The translations under genes were made by a program, and so were the position numbers. A model generated the notes under the pieces. It was not told the origin of the DNA. It saw nothing but the letters and a program-made list of their open reading frames with translations, and did not search any database. A DNA stretch of 54,793 nt from the NCBI GenBank assembly GCA_003489165.1, contig DNJG01000007.1, positions 1 through 54,793 on the forward strand, given 5' to 3'. This DNA comes from Nitrospinota bacterium (GTDB lineage Bacteria > Nitrospinota > Nitrospinia > UBA9942). This document shows, piece after piece, positions 1-9,013 of this stretch. How positions within the stretch are numbered: the stretch's first letter is position 1; each line of letters begins with the position of its first letter.

Positions 1-1
1 G

Positions 2-2299
2 AAATGGAAGGAAAGGTCAGGGGGTGAGATAATAAGACAGCTTAAGAGACTCGGTGCCTCATGCGACTGGAAGAGGGAGAGATTTACAATGGATGAAGGG
101 CTCTCCAAGTCAGTGAGGGAGGTCTTTGTCCGGTTATATGAAGAGGGACTAATTTACAAAGGAGATAGATTAATTAACTGGTGTCCGAGATGCCATACGG
201 CACTATCTGATTTAGAAGTTGAGCATGAAGAACAAAAGGGACATCTGTATTATATAAAATATCCGCTAACCCACCCCGGAGAGGGTTTCATAACTATTGC
301 AACTACGCGCCCTGAGACAATGCTCGGAGATACAGCGGTGGCAGTAAACCCCGACGATGAGAGATATAAAAATTTTATTGGAAAGACCGTAACCCTTCCG
401 ATTGTCAACAGAGAGATTTCTGTAATTGCAGATTCCTATGTGGATAAGAGTTTTGGGACAGGGGCATTAAAAATTACACCTGCCCATGACCCTAACGACT
501 TTGAAATCGGAACAAGGCACAACCTGCCTAATTTAAAGGTAATTGCTGAAGATGGGACAATGAATGAAAATGCAGGAAAATATAAAGGTTTAGACAGATT
601 TAAGTGTCGAAAGGTATTGTTAAGTGATTTAGAAAAGGAAGGATTTTTACTAAAGGTTGAGGATTATATACATTCTGTCGGTAAATGCTACCGATGTAAG
701 ACAATTGTGGAGCCGAATCTGTCAAAGCAGTGGTTTGTCAAAATCAAACCCCTCTCCGAGCCTGCCCTTGAGGCTGTAAAGGATGGGAGAATCAGGATAA
801 TACCAAAGGGATGGGAGAACACATACTTTGAATGGATGAACAATATAAAGGACTGGTGCATCTCAAGACAAATCTGGTGGGGGCACAGGATTCCTGCATG
901 GAATTGTTTAGACTGTGGTGAGATAACAGTTTCAAAAACTGATGTAAAGGAATGCAGTAAATGCAAAAGCAAAAATATTGAACAGGAGAACGATGTCCTT
1001 GATACATGGTTCAGCTCAGCCCTCTGGCCATTTTCCACACTCGGCTGGCCGGAGAATACAAAAGAGCTTAAGACATTCTATCCGACCTCTGTTTTAGTGA
1101 CAAGTTTTGATATTCTGTTTTTCTGGGTTGCAAGAATGATTATGATGGGTCTCAAGTTCAGAGGAGATATTCCATTCAGGGATGTATATATCCATGCCCT
1201 CGTAAGGGATGCAGAAGGACAGAAGATGAGTAAATCAAAGGGGAATGTTATAGACCCTCTCATAATGATGGAGAAATATGGAACCGATGCCTTCAGATTT
1301 ACCCTCGCAGCCTTCGCCGCACAGGGGAGGGATATAAAACTCTCTGAGGAGAGGATAGAGGGATATAGAAATTTTGCAAACAAAATCTGGAATGCCTTCA
1401 GGTTTGCAATGATGAACTTGGAAGATTTTAAGAATACAGTTTCCGCTTCCGATATAACCCGTCTAAATCTCCAACTCTCTGACAAATGGATTTTGAGCAG
1501 ACTGCAAAAGGCTATACGAGATACAAGGAAAGGGCTTGAAGAATATAAATTCAATGAGTCGGCAGGAATTATCTATCAGTTTTTCTGGCATGAGCTATGT
1601 GATTGGTATATAGAAATTATAAAGCCAAGACTTGCCGCATCTGCTAAAGAGAGAAAAACTGCACAATCGGTATTATTATATGTCATGGAGAACAGCTTAA
1701 GGCTCCTCCATCCATTCATGCCTTTTATAACAGAAGAATTATGGCAGCAGCTGCCCCACAAGGGGGAGAGTATTATGGCTGCCGAATATCCGGAATTCAA
1801 TGAAGCACTATTAAATGAAGAAAATGAAAAAGAAATGAACCTCATCATGGGGATATCAAGGGGGATAAGAAATATAAGAAGCGAAATGAATATATCCCTT
1901 GCAAAAAAAATAGATGTTATATTAAGGACAGGGGATGAGAAAAAACTACAGATGATTGAGAGGCAGAATTTATATATATCCGAACTTTCCAGATTAAAAA
2001 ACTTAAGTATTACAAGAAACGGAAAAGAGCCAAAGATGGCTGCAACTGCTGTTGTAGAGGATGTTGAGATTTTTGTCCTTCTTGAAGGCATTATTGATAT
2101 TCAGGAAGAAAAAAACAGGCTCAGCAGAGAACTTGAAAAAATCAACTCAGATATAGCGACACTGAATAAGAGATTATCAAATCAGGACTTTATAAACAGA
2201 GCGCCTAAAGATGTGGTAGAAAAAGATAAGGAAAAACACCAGTCCTTGACTGTAATGGCAGAAAAAATTCAGCAGAATATTAATAAGATTCAGGGCTGA
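2..2299 (+). CDS. valS: Valyl-tRNA synthetase, 5' truncated by the window edge
   Basis: Class I aminoacyl-tRNA synthetase that charges tRNA-Val. The reading frame is open from base 2, so the N-terminal part with the HIGH motif lies outside the window; the ATG at 89 is internal. Visible parts are the start-proximal ERSGGEIIRQLKRLGASCDW block, the CP1 editing domain (TTRPETMLGD), the zinc-type CxxC pairs near residue 300, the KMSKSKGN signature, the anticodon-binding domain, and a C-terminal coiled coil (EEKNRLSRELEKINSD). All are in normal order for ValS. The 3' end overlaps the convergent radical SAM gene by 20 bp, leaving no room for a terminator. Identification is secure. Confidence 0.97.
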   Translation, partial: KWKERSGGEIIRQLKRLGASCDWKRERFTMDEGLSKSVREVFVRLYEEGLIYKGDRLINWCPRCHTALSDLEVEHEEQKGHLYYIKYPLTHPGEGFITIATTRPETMLGDTAVAVNPDDERYKNFIGKTVTLPIVNREISVIADSYVDKSFGTGALKITPAHDPNDFEIGTRHNLPNLKVIAEDGTMNENAGKYKGLDRFKCRKVLLSDLEKEGFLLKVEDYIHSVGKCYRCKTIVEPNLSKQWFVKIKPLSEPALEAVKDGRIRIIPKGWENTYFEWMNNIKDWCISRQIWWGHRIPAWNCLDCGEITVSKTDVKECSKCKSKNIEQENDVLDTWFSSALWPFSTLGWPENTKELKTFYPTSVLVTSFDILFFWVARMIMMGLKFRGDIPFRDVYIHALVRDAEGQKMSKSKGNVIDPLIMMEKYGTDAFRFTLAAFAAQGRDIKLSEERIEGYRNFANKIWNAFRFAMMNLEDFKNTVSASDITRLNLQLSDKWILSRLQKAIRDTRKGLEEYKFNESAGIIYQFFWHELCDWYIEIIKPRLAASAKERKTAQSVLLYVMENSLRLLHPFMPFITEELWQQLPHKGESIMAAEYPEFNEALLNEENEKEMNLIMGISRGIRNIRSEMNISLAKKIDVILRTGDEKKLQMIERQNLYISELSRLKNLSITRNGKEPKMAATAVVEDVEIFVLLEGIIDIQEEKNRLSRELEKINSDIATLNKRLSNQDFINRAPKDVVEKDKEKHQSLTVMAEKIQQNINKIQG

Positions 2300-3281
2300 C
2301 TTTTTCAAATGGCTCATCCTTCTCAAAATCAGGACAGTAATAATCCCTGCTTGAATACTCCTGAATCCATCCATTCTCAAGCCCAAACATTTTAAAATAA
2401 TCAATTACCCTCTCGTATTCAGCTTCAGTTAAAGAATTTGAGAGCAGTATGTTTTCTTTTGCCTTATGTGTCGGGAAGTATTGGGACATTACACTGAGAA
2501 AAGTTTCTCTGCCGACCTCATTGCTTATAAATCTTAAACTCTCCTCACTCCCGGCTATACCATTAGGCAGAACAAGATGTCTTATAATCAAGCCTCTTAT
2601 GGCAATATCATTATCATCAACAATGAGATTTCCAACCTGCCTCTTCATCTCTAAAATTGCTGCCTTTGATTGTCTTACATAATCTTCCGCCCTTGAATAA
2701 TCAAAGGAATTATTATTATCACTGTATTTGATGTCAGGAAGATAGATATCAATTATACCGTCCAGAAGTTTTAGTGTATAAAGCGACTCGTAGCTGTTGG
2801 TATTATATACAAGTGGAATCTTTAATCCCTTTTTAACTGCTATTTCAAGAGCCTTTACAATCTGGGCAGCAAAGTGTGATGGCGATACGAGGTTTATGTT
2901 ATGGCATCCCTTAGTCTGAAGCTCAATCATTATGTCTGCAAGCCTTTCAAAACTCATCTCTTGATTTCTTTGGGATTTTTCAGGCTGAGATATCTGGTGA
3001 TTCTGGCAGAAAATACAGTGGAGATTACAGTTTCCAAAAAATATTGTCCCTGAACCTTTATTACCGGAAATTACAGGCTCCTCCCCATGATGAACACAAT
3101 AGCTTGAAACAATAGGAAGATAACCTGAACGGCAGAAACCAATCTCACCCGCCTTACGGTTGATATGACAACTGTGAGGACAGAGTGTGCAATCCTCAAG
3201 CAAATTATCTAAACTTGCAACACGATTATGGAGTTCACCTGAACTGATGAGACTTAAATAATTAGGAGTGTTATAGCTCAT
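2280..3281 (-). CDS. Radical SAM protein, COG1313 (PflX-like)
   Basis: A 333-residue radical SAM enzyme resembling pyruvate-formate-lyase activating enzymes. The radical SAM cluster motif CNLHCIFC lies near residue 85, preceded by a second cysteine group (CTLCPHSC...C) typical of COG1313. The substrate is unknown; relatives are often called PflX. The ATG lies only 2 bases behind the mature 3' end of the tRNA-Leu gene, so the tRNA occupies the place of a ribosome-binding site. The N-terminal residues still align with the family's usual start, so I keep it. The C-terminus overlaps valS tail to tail. Confidence 0.85.
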   Translation of the reverse strand: MSYNTPNYLSLISSGELHNRVASLDNLLEDCTLCPHSCHINRKAGEIGFCRSGYLPIVSSYCVHHGEEPVISGNKGSGTIFFGNCNLHCIFCQNHQISQPEKSQRNQEMSFERLADIMIELQTKGCHNINLVSPSHFAAQIVKALEIAVKKGLKIPLVYNTNSYESLYTLKLLDGIIDIYLPDIKYSDNNNSFDYSRAEDYVRQSKAAILEMKRQVGNLIVDDNDIAIRGLIIRHLVLPNGIAGSEESLRFISNEVGRETFLSVMSQYFPTHKAKENILLSNSLTEAEYERVIDYFKMFGLENGWIQEYSSRDYYCPDFEKDEPFEKVSPESY

Positions 3282-3283
3282 AG

Positions 3284-3369
3284 TGCCGAGGGCCGGAATC
3301 GAACCGGCACGGCAGTTTCCCGCCGAGGGATTTTAAGTCCCTTGCGTCTACCTATTCCGCCACCCCGGC
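3284..3369 (-). tRNA. tRNA-Leu (anticodon UAA)
   Basis: The minus strand folds into a class II tRNA with a long variable arm. The acceptor GCCGGGG pairs with CCTCGGC, the anticodon loop CTTAAAA reads UAA, and the T arm is GGTTCGATTCC. The 3' CCA is not encoded. The coding sequence of the downstream radical SAM gene begins two bases after the discriminator base. Confidence 0.95.
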
Positions 3370-3414
3370 ATTCAAAACAAAGACCTGATTAATTTTATAA
3401 TTTCGTTTATTATA

Positions 3415-4281
3415 CTATAACTCTGCCTCATTTAAAAGATATGGCAGATAAGATTCTATGCCAATAGGCATAATATGAATACTCCTGACCATCCCTTTTA
3501 TCTCTCTGATAAATTCAGCCGCAATCCTTATCCCCTCTTCCGTCTGATTCTCTGCCGTCTCTACCCGCTTTGAAATATTCTCAGGAATTTTTTTAGTCAA
3601 TACCTTTTCATTCAAAAAGTTAATCATCTTTATAGACTTAATCGGAGAAATCCCGATAAGAAACTTTGTATTCAATCCCCTCACCTCTTCAAGAAATTTT
3701 TCCAGAGATTCCTTGTCAAAAAACGGCTGTGTCTGAAAAAACTCAGCACCTGCATCAATTTTCTTTTTGATTTTTATCAGCTCAAGTTCAAACGGCTCAA
3801 AAAAAGGATTGGCAACCCCCCCTACAAAAAATTTTGCAGAACTCTCTAACCTCTTGCCCGACATACAGACGCCCGTTTCCATTTCTTTGATTACCTTTAT
3901 AAGCTGAATAGAGTCTAAATCAAAAACAGGCTTCGCATCAGGGTGGTCTCCCAATTTTGGATGGTCGCCTGTCATTACACAGATATTCTCAATCCCGAGC
4001 GCACCTGCCCCAAGGATATCGGATTGAAGGGCAAGCCTGTTTCTGTCCCTTGTACAGGCCTGCATTATAGGATTATGGCCAATCTCTTTTAAAAGATGAC
4101 TGAATGCAAGAGAGCACATCCTCATAATGCCCCTCTGGTTATCAGTTACATTGATTCCATCAACCCTTCCTAAAATCTTTTTTGCAATATCAAGGCTTGA
4201 TGCAGTATTGACACCCTTTGGAGGCGGAATTTCAGTTGTAACTACAAAATCTTTTTGAACAAATATTTCTCTAAGCCCCAT
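3415..4281 (-). CDS. metF: Methylenetetrahydrofolate reductase
   Basis: MTHFR-family TIM barrel of 288 residues, which interconverts methylene-THF and methyl-THF. Recognisable elements are the N-terminal TTEIPPPKG, NVTDNQRG, the CVMTGDHP FAD-site region and AEFFQTQPFFD. It overlaps the upstream metV by 11 bp, the standard MetV-MetF arrangement of anaerobes. MetV-type MTHFRs couple to ferredoxin-linked or Rnf/Hdr-type electron carriers in Wood-Ljungdahl organisms; whether that pathway is complete here is not visible. The protein may serve methionine synthesis alone. Confidence 0.92.
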   Translation of the reverse strand: MGLREIFVQKDFVVTTEIPPPKGVNTASSLDIAKKILGRVDGINVTDNQRGIMRMCSLAFSHLLKEIGHNPIMQACTRDRNRLALQSDILGAGALGIENICVMTGDHPKLGDHPDAKPVFDLDSIQLIKVIKEMETGVCMSGKRLESSAKFFVGGVANPFFEPFELELIKIKKKIDAGAEFFQTQPFFDKESLEKFLEEVRGLNTKFLIGISPIKSIKMINFLNEKVLTKKIPENISKRVETAENQTEEGIRIAAEFIREIKGMVRSIHIMPIGIESYLPYLLNEAEL

Positions 4282-4918
4282 TTATAACTCTTCCCGGAAT
4301 CGTCCCTGCCGAGTGCCTCTTTGCCGGAAGCACCTTTGATAATCTGTCAATTGTGTTAGATTTTTTCATCCTATCATATATTGAAATCCATACACATTCT
4401 TTTTTGTTATCCACCTCACACATCCCCTTTATACTCCCCCCGCATGGCCCATTTAAAAGACTCTTTGAACACCTTGTAACAGGGCAGATACCCCCATAGT
4501 TTCCTATAACACACTCCCCGCAGGTGGAACACTTTTCATAGAAATGTTGATGCCTAAATACATTCCCAAGAAAAAGACTGTCGCAACCCGGATACACACT
4601 GCAATTCACAGCCTCTGCAACTGCCTGAACACCGGCGCCGCAGGCAAGCACAAGTATTGCCTCTGTCTTATCAACAGCAACCTTATTCTGTCTTAATACC
4701 CTTCGTGTATCAAGCTCAAGGCATGGTGCATTGATTACAGCAGTGCCAGTGACGGTCTTCCCCTTCTCAGTCAATTTTGATGACATCTCAGCTACCTCTT
4801 TTTCTCCGCCTGTCCTGCATATAGTCGCACATTCCCCGCACCCCACAATAAACACAGAATCCTGTCCATCCATCATTCCAAGCAACTCATCAAAATCCTT
4901 TTGTTTTGTGATAATCAT
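4271..4918 (-). CDS. metV: MetV-type zinc/iron-sulfur subunit of MTHFR
   Basis: A 215-residue partner of MetF, carrying the MTHFR C-terminal family domain rich in cysteines. Near the N-terminus is GCGECATICRTGG; further on lie CSTCGECV, GICPVTRCSKSLLNGPCGG and a GMCEVD segment. In Moorella-like systems this protein forms a complex with MetF. A good GGGAGGAATT ribosome-binding site precedes the ATG. It is the first gene of the pair and overlaps metF, so both are likely co-translated. Confidence 0.88.
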   Translation of the reverse strand: MIITKQKDFDELLGMMDGQDSVFIVGCGECATICRTGGEKEVAEMSSKLTEKGKTVTGTAVINAPCLELDTRRVLRQNKVAVDKTEAILVLACGAGVQAVAEAVNCSVYPGCDSLFLGNVFRHQHFYEKCSTCGECVIGNYGGICPVTRCSKSLLNGPCGGSIKGMCEVDNKKECVWISIYDRMKKSNTIDRLSKVLPAKRHSAGTIPGRVINGA

Positions 4919-5173
4919 AATTCCTCCCTAAAAATATTTAGCCATATACTTTCATCCTTTTAGAAATAGAGGCTAAAAATTGTTTATATTTGCTTTCCTT
5001 CGCACATAAAGAGAATCATCCCGTTTATTCCATACGGTGTTCTTTGCCAAATTTGAAAGGTAATATTTTAATTATCTAAAGATTCTATATGTTAATAACT
5101 ATGCTGATAAAACTTACCAATGCCTTTAAGGTTGAAATGTGGGAGATGTTTGATTTTGGTCATATACCCTGCT
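4919..5173. other. Intergenic gap, nothing recognised
   Basis: 255 bp of AT-rich DNA between glmS and metV, both on the minus strand. Apart from the metV ribosome-binding site I find no riboswitch consensus, repeat, clear terminator or conserved small frame. It should hold the metVF promoter. Confidence 0.4.
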
Positions 5174-6991
5174 TTATTCCACTGTTACACTCTTTGCCAA
5201 ATTCCGGGGTCTATCCACATTGAGCCCCCTGCGGAGTGCCACATAGTAAGCCAGAAATTGAAGTGGTATGGACATGATTATGGGAGTAAGATACTCACTC
5301 GCATGAGGGACATAGAGGACATGCCTTGCCATTTTAATAACCTCAGTATCACCCTCAGTTGCAAAAACGATGACAACACCATTTCTCGCCTTTACCTCTT
5401 CTATATCTATCAGACTCTTTTCATATAAACTGTTCTTTGGTGCAAGAATTACTACAGGTGTATGTTCATCAATAAGGGCTATTGGTCCATGCTTCATCTC
5501 CCCTCCCGGATACCCTTCTGCATATATATAAGAAAGCTCCTTCATCTTCATTGCCCCTTCCAATGCAACCGGATAGTTTATCCCTCTTCCAAGATATAGA
5601 AATCCCTTCTTTTCGTAGAACATCTTTGAGAGCCCCTCTATCTCCTCCTCAAGCCCCATGACATCCTCTATCTTTCCAAGGACAGTAACAATATCATTAA
5701 TCAATCCTGCAGTTTCATTTTCATTTATAACACCCTTAAATTTTGCAAGATATACCGAGAGTATGTAAAGGGCTGAAAGGCTGCTTGTAAATGTCTTTGT
5801 AGATGCAACACTTATTTCAGGACCAGCGTGGATATTTATGGTACTGCCAGACTCCCTTGATAGACTGCTTTCAATAGTATTGCAGATGGATACAGTCTTT
5901 GCCCCCTTTTTTTTTCCATCCCGCAGGGCGGCAATTGTATCTACTGTCTCTCCCGATTCAGATATGGCAATTATCAGTGTATCTGAATCTATAATGGGGT
6001 TTCTGTATCTAAGCTCCGAGCTTATATCCACCTCTACAGGAATCCTGCTTATCCCCTCTATCATGAATTTCCCGATTAATCCTGCATGCCATGATGTACC
6101 ACAGCCCGTTATAAACACCTTTTTTATATTTTTAATATCTAAATCAGTAAGTTTGAAATCCTCAAAAATAATCTTTCCGCCGGAAACCCTTCCTCTCACT
6201 GTATCCCATATAGCCCTTGGCTGTTCAAAGATTTCCTTGAGTATGAAATGCTTATATCCACCCTTCTCCATTAATATGGGGTTTAAGCCGAGCCTCCTTA
6301 TATTTTTTTCAACCTGTCTATTATTTTTGTCATATACCTGCACACCCTCTTTCTTGATGACAGCAATCTCCCCATCATCAAGAAATATAATATCCTTTAC
6401 ATAATTCAATATTGCAGAGGCATCGGAGGCAATAAAAAATTCACCCCTTCCTAAACCTATTACAATGGGGTTTTCATTCCTTGCAATAACAATCTTCTCC
6501 GGATCGGCAGGACTTATGGCAACAATGGCATAAGTCCCTGAAATCTCCTTAAGGGTTTTCTGAACTGCATTTTCTAAATTACCTGTAAATTTTTTATCAA
6601 TGAGATGGGCAATAACCTCTGTATCGGTATCTGACAGAAACTTTCTACCTTCTTTCAGAAGGGATTCTTTCAGAGAAAGATAATTCTCAATAATGCCATT
6701 ATGGACAATTGCTGTCTTACCGGCTATATGAGGGTGGGCATTTTCCACAGAAGGTTTGCCGTGAGTAGCCCATCGGGTATGTCCAATACCAATCATTCCT
6801 ATTAAAGGCTCATTATAGAGGCTTTCCTTCAGGACATCTATATTCCCAACCCTCTTCCTTATGCCGAGGCTATTGTCTTTAATTACAGCTATACCTGTAG
6901 AGTCATAACCCCTGTATTCAAGCCTCTTTAAGGTATCAATCAGTATTGGGACAGCATTCTGCCACCCTATGTAACCCACGATTCCTGACAT
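5174..6991 (-). CDS. glmS: GlmS-like glucosamine-6-phosphate synthase with Ser in place of the catalytic Cys
   Basis: 605 residues with a full amidotransferase domain (RGYDSTGIAV, GHTRWATHGKPS, HNGIIENY) and two SIS isomerase domains (TGCGTSWHAG, SESGETVDT, AEGYPGGEMKHGP). It ends with the family signature RPRNLAKSVTVE. The enzyme makes glucosamine-6-phosphate from fructose-6-phosphate and glutamine for cell-wall synthesis. The start reads MSGIVGYIG where the family has MCGIVGYIG. The codon at 6988-6986 is TCA, so the N-terminal nucleophile cysteine is absent. The ATG lies inside the 3' end of glmU (56-nt overlap). As written, glutamine hydrolysis should be lost or greatly reduced, while ammonia-dependent synthesis could remain. 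Confidence 0.93.
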   Translation of the reverse strand: MSGIVGYIGWQNAVPILIDTLKRLEYRGYDSTGIAVIKDNSLGIRKRVGNIDVLKESLYNEPLIGMIGIGHTRWATHGKPSVENAHPHIAGKTAIVHNGIIENYLSLKESLLKEGRKFLSDTDTEVIAHLIDKKFTGNLENAVQKTLKEISGTYAIVAISPADPEKIVIARNENPIVIGLGRGEFFIASDASAILNYVKDIIFLDDGEIAVIKKEGVQVYDKNNRQVEKNIRRLGLNPILMEKGGYKHFILKEIFEQPRAIWDTVRGRVSGGKIIFEDFKLTDLDIKNIKKVFITGCGTSWHAGLIGKFMIEGISRIPVEVDISSELRYRNPIIDSDTLIIAISESGETVDTIAALRDGKKKGAKTVSICNTIESSLSRESGSTINIHAGPEISVASTKTFTSSLSALYILSVYLAKFKGVINENETAGLINDIVTVLGKIEDVMGLEEEIEGLSKMFYEKKGFLYLGRGINYPVALEGAMKMKELSYIYAEGYPGGEMKHGPIALIDEHTPVVILAPKNSLYEKSLIDIEEVKARNGVVIVFATEGDTEVIKMARHVLYVPHASEYLTPIIMSIPLQFLAYYVALRRGLNVDRPRNLAKSVTVE

Positions 6992-7709
6992 ATATCTCCT
7001 CTGCCTTTTTCAATTCCTCCTGTGTATTTATACCCATTATCTCATCAGGGTCTTCTGCTATTAGGGTCTCTATCTTTAGAGACGATTTAAAGGCAAGACC
7101 AACTACATCTGTAAGATAATATTCCTGCTGTAAATTATTCGTATCTATTTTTTTTAATGAATTAAATAAAAAATCTTTTTTAAAGCAATATATCCCTGAA
7201 TTTATCTCTGTTATCTTCTTTATCCCAGGTGATGCATCTTTTTCTTCAATTATATTTATAGCTCTTCCTTCTGAATCCCTGATTATCCTTCCATATCCTG
7301 TAGTATTATCCACATTAGCTGTTAAAATTGTAACCACTGCACCTGAGTTTATATGTATTCTAATAAGTTTTCTGACTGTGTCTATCCTTAACAATGGGAC
7401 ATCGCCTGACAGAATTAGCAGATTGCCATTATAATTTTTCAGTGCCTCTTCGGTCTGCCGAACTGCATGTCCGGTCCCTAACTGTTCCTTTTGCTCTACA
7501 AACTTTATTTTTTCCACTGACAACTGTTTCACTTTTTCTGCACCGTGGCCAATCACAACAATCATCTTTTCAGGATTTAACCCCTTTGCAAGGTCAATTA
7601 CATGGACTAATAAAGGCCTATTAGCTAATGGATGGAGAACCTTCGGCAGATGAGATTTCATCCGTTTCCCCCTCCCTGCCGCCAGAATTATAATAGCCAA
7701 TCTTTTCAT
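6936..7709 (-). CDS. glmU: GlmU-like uridyltransferase lacking the acetyltransferase domain
   Basis: About 257 residues of the N-terminal GlmU nucleotidyltransferase domain: LAAGRGKRMKS (nucleotide-binding loop), LGTGHAVRQTEE, LSGDVPLL, and EINSGIYCF. It would make UDP-GlcNAc from GlcNAc-1-phosphate and UTP. Normal bacterial GlmU is about 450 residues with a C-terminal left-handed beta-helix acetyltransferase. Here the frame stops just after the EELKKAEEIYV segment, running 56 nt into glmS. I prefer the ATG at 7709 (MKRLAIIILAAG) over the one at 7730, because family members start there; neither has a strong ribosome-binding site. The missing acetyltransferase must be supplied elsewhere, or the gene is a deletion product. 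Confidence 0.85.
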   Translation of the reverse strand: MKRLAIIILAAGRGKRMKSHLPKVLHPLANRPLLVHVIDLAKGLNPEKMIVVIGHGAEKVKQLSVEKIKFVEQKEQLGTGHAVRQTEEALKNYNGNLLILSGDVPLLRIDTVRKLIRIHINSGAVVTILTANVDNTTGYGRIIRDSEGRAINIIEEKDASPGIKKITEINSGIYCFKKDFLFNSLKKIDTNNLQQEYYLTDVVGLAFKSSLKIETLIAEDPDEIMGINTQEELKKAEEIYVRNRGLHRVAECCPNTD

Positions 7710-7825
7710 AAAATATATAAAGTCTAACATTTAAAACTGCATGGTGTCAAAATATGTTATCAAAAGTCATAATAACCCATAAAAACATGGGATTTTTCAA
7801 ATGTCAAAATAAATTAAAATAATAC

Positions 7826-7854
7826 TTGACAAGTTTTATAAGGTATATTACATT
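7826..7854 (+). promoter_or_regulatory. Candidate sigma-70 promoter of the sulfate operon
   Basis: TTGACA at 7826 and TACATT at 7849, spaced 17 bp, about 50 bp ahead of cysD. The -35 box is perfect and the -10 box is a 4/6 match. It is the only good promoter I see before the cys operon. Confidence 0.5.
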
Positions 7855-7902
7855 AATGCCTAACAGATATATTTAACATTTTTTAATTTTTTACGAGGTT
7901 GT

Positions 7903-8811
7903 ATGATTTCTTATAATCTAACCCATTTAAAACATCTTGAGGCGGAGTCAATACACATCATTCGTGAGGTGGCGGCCGAATTCAACAACCCTGTGATGCT
8001 ATATTCCATAGGAAAGGACTCTTCGGTTCTTGTCCATTTATCCCGTAAGGCATTTTATCCCGCCCCAATCCCATTTCCTCTCCTCCATGTGGATACCACA
8101 TGGAAGTTTAAAGACATGATAACCTTCAGGGACAGCTTCTGCAAGGAGCATAACCTTAAATTAATCGTGCATATAAATAAGGAGGGCATAGAAAAGAACA
8201 TCAACCCATTTGACCACGGCTCAAATATCTATACCAACATTATGAAGACAGAGTCCCTGCGTCAGGCTCTGGATAACGGGGGATATGACGCCGCATTCGG
8301 CGGGGCAAGGCGGGACGAGGAAAAATCAAGGGCAAAGGAGAGAATATATTCGTTCAGGGACGAAAGACATCAGTGGGACCCAAAGAACCAGCGTCCAGAA
8401 CTCTGGAACATATACAATGGAAAGGTAAAAAAGTGTGAATCTATCCGTGTATTTCCACTGTCAAACTGGACTGAACTTGATGTCTGGCAGTATATCTATC
8501 ATGAGAATATAAAAATCGTCCCCCTCTATTTTGCCGGAGAGAGGCCTGTAGTAAAAAGGAATGGAAATCTGATAATGGTGGATGACGAGCGTTTTCGCTT
8601 TCTTCCCGGAGAAAAATCCGAGATGAAAATGGTCCGCTTCCGAACACTCGGTTGCTATCCGCTCTCAGGGGCGATAGAATCAACTGCGACGACCCTGCCC
8701 GAGATTATACAAGAGATGCTCCTTACGAGGCAATCCGAAAGACAGGGACGGGTCATAGACCATGACGAGGCAGCATCTATGGAGAAGAAAAAGCGGGAAG
8801 GTTATTTTTAG
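7903..8811 (+). CDS. cysD: Sulfate adenylyltransferase subunit 2
   Basis: 302 residues, full length for CysD, the ATP-pyrophosphatase subunit of ATP sulfurylase, which activates sulfate to APS. The PP-loop is YSIGKDSSV near residue 35. The conserved blocks LHVDTTWKF, GGARRDEEKSRAKER and RFRTLGCYPLSGAIES are present. The ribosome-binding site is ACGAGG. It is the first gene of an assimilation operon and its partner CysN is fused to APS kinase in the next gene. The 202-bp gap to cysNC is filled by a repeat element, which could affect co-expression. Confidence 0.97.
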   Translation: MISYNLTHLKHLEAESIHIIREVAAEFNNPVMLYSIGKDSSVLVHLSRKAFYPAPIPFPLLHVDTTWKFKDMITFRDSFCKEHNLKLIVHINKEGIEKNINPFDHGSNIYTNIMKTESLRQALDNGGYDAAFGGARRDEEKSRAKERIYSFRDERHQWDPKNQRPELWNIYNGKVKKCESIRVFPLSNWTELDVWQYIYHENIKIVPLYFAGERPVVKRNGNLIMVDDERFRFLPGEKSEMKMVRFRTLGCYPLSGAIESTATTLPEIIQEMLLTRQSERQGRVIDHDEAASMEKKKREGYF

Positions 8812-8820
8812 ATAGTAAAG

Positions 8821-9013
8821 GAACAAAAACCTGATTAACCACAGAGGTCACAGAGAAAGAAAAAAAATAAAGACACTGAAAGACACAGATAAATTATGAT
8901 TAACACAGAAATAAAGAACTATAAAAATCATAAATAATCAGTGTAAATCTGTGTCAAAAAATTTAGTTTTTTCCCTCTGTGTCTCCGTGTCTCTGTGGCA
9001 AATCTTATAATTT
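8821..9013. repeat. Palindromic repeat, copy A
   Basis: About 193 bp flanked by imperfect inverted arms (left AACCACAGAGGTCACAGAG, right CTCTGTGTCTCCGTGTCTCTG), so it can fold into a long hairpin. The left end GAACAAAAACCTGATTAA and right end GCAAATCTTATAATTT recur at 14713-14888 and 54454-54638. The interior is nearly identical to the copy inside the RNase P RNA gene. The right end abuts the cysNC start codon and contains a TATAAT hexamer. Confidence 0.9.

Noticed and set aside
4919..5173. SAM or folate riboswitch ahead of metVF
   Set aside because: I searched by eye for the conserved cores and found none.
6992..7010. An earlier GlmS start that would restore the Cys
   Set aside because: The upstream in-frame codons belong to glmU and contain no Cys-Gly-Ile start; the next ATG gives Met-Ser-Gly.
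7776..7797. CCCATAAAAACATGGGATTTTT as a terminator
   Set aside because: The stem has only five pairs, and it lies between divergent genes in the wrong place for plus-strand termination.
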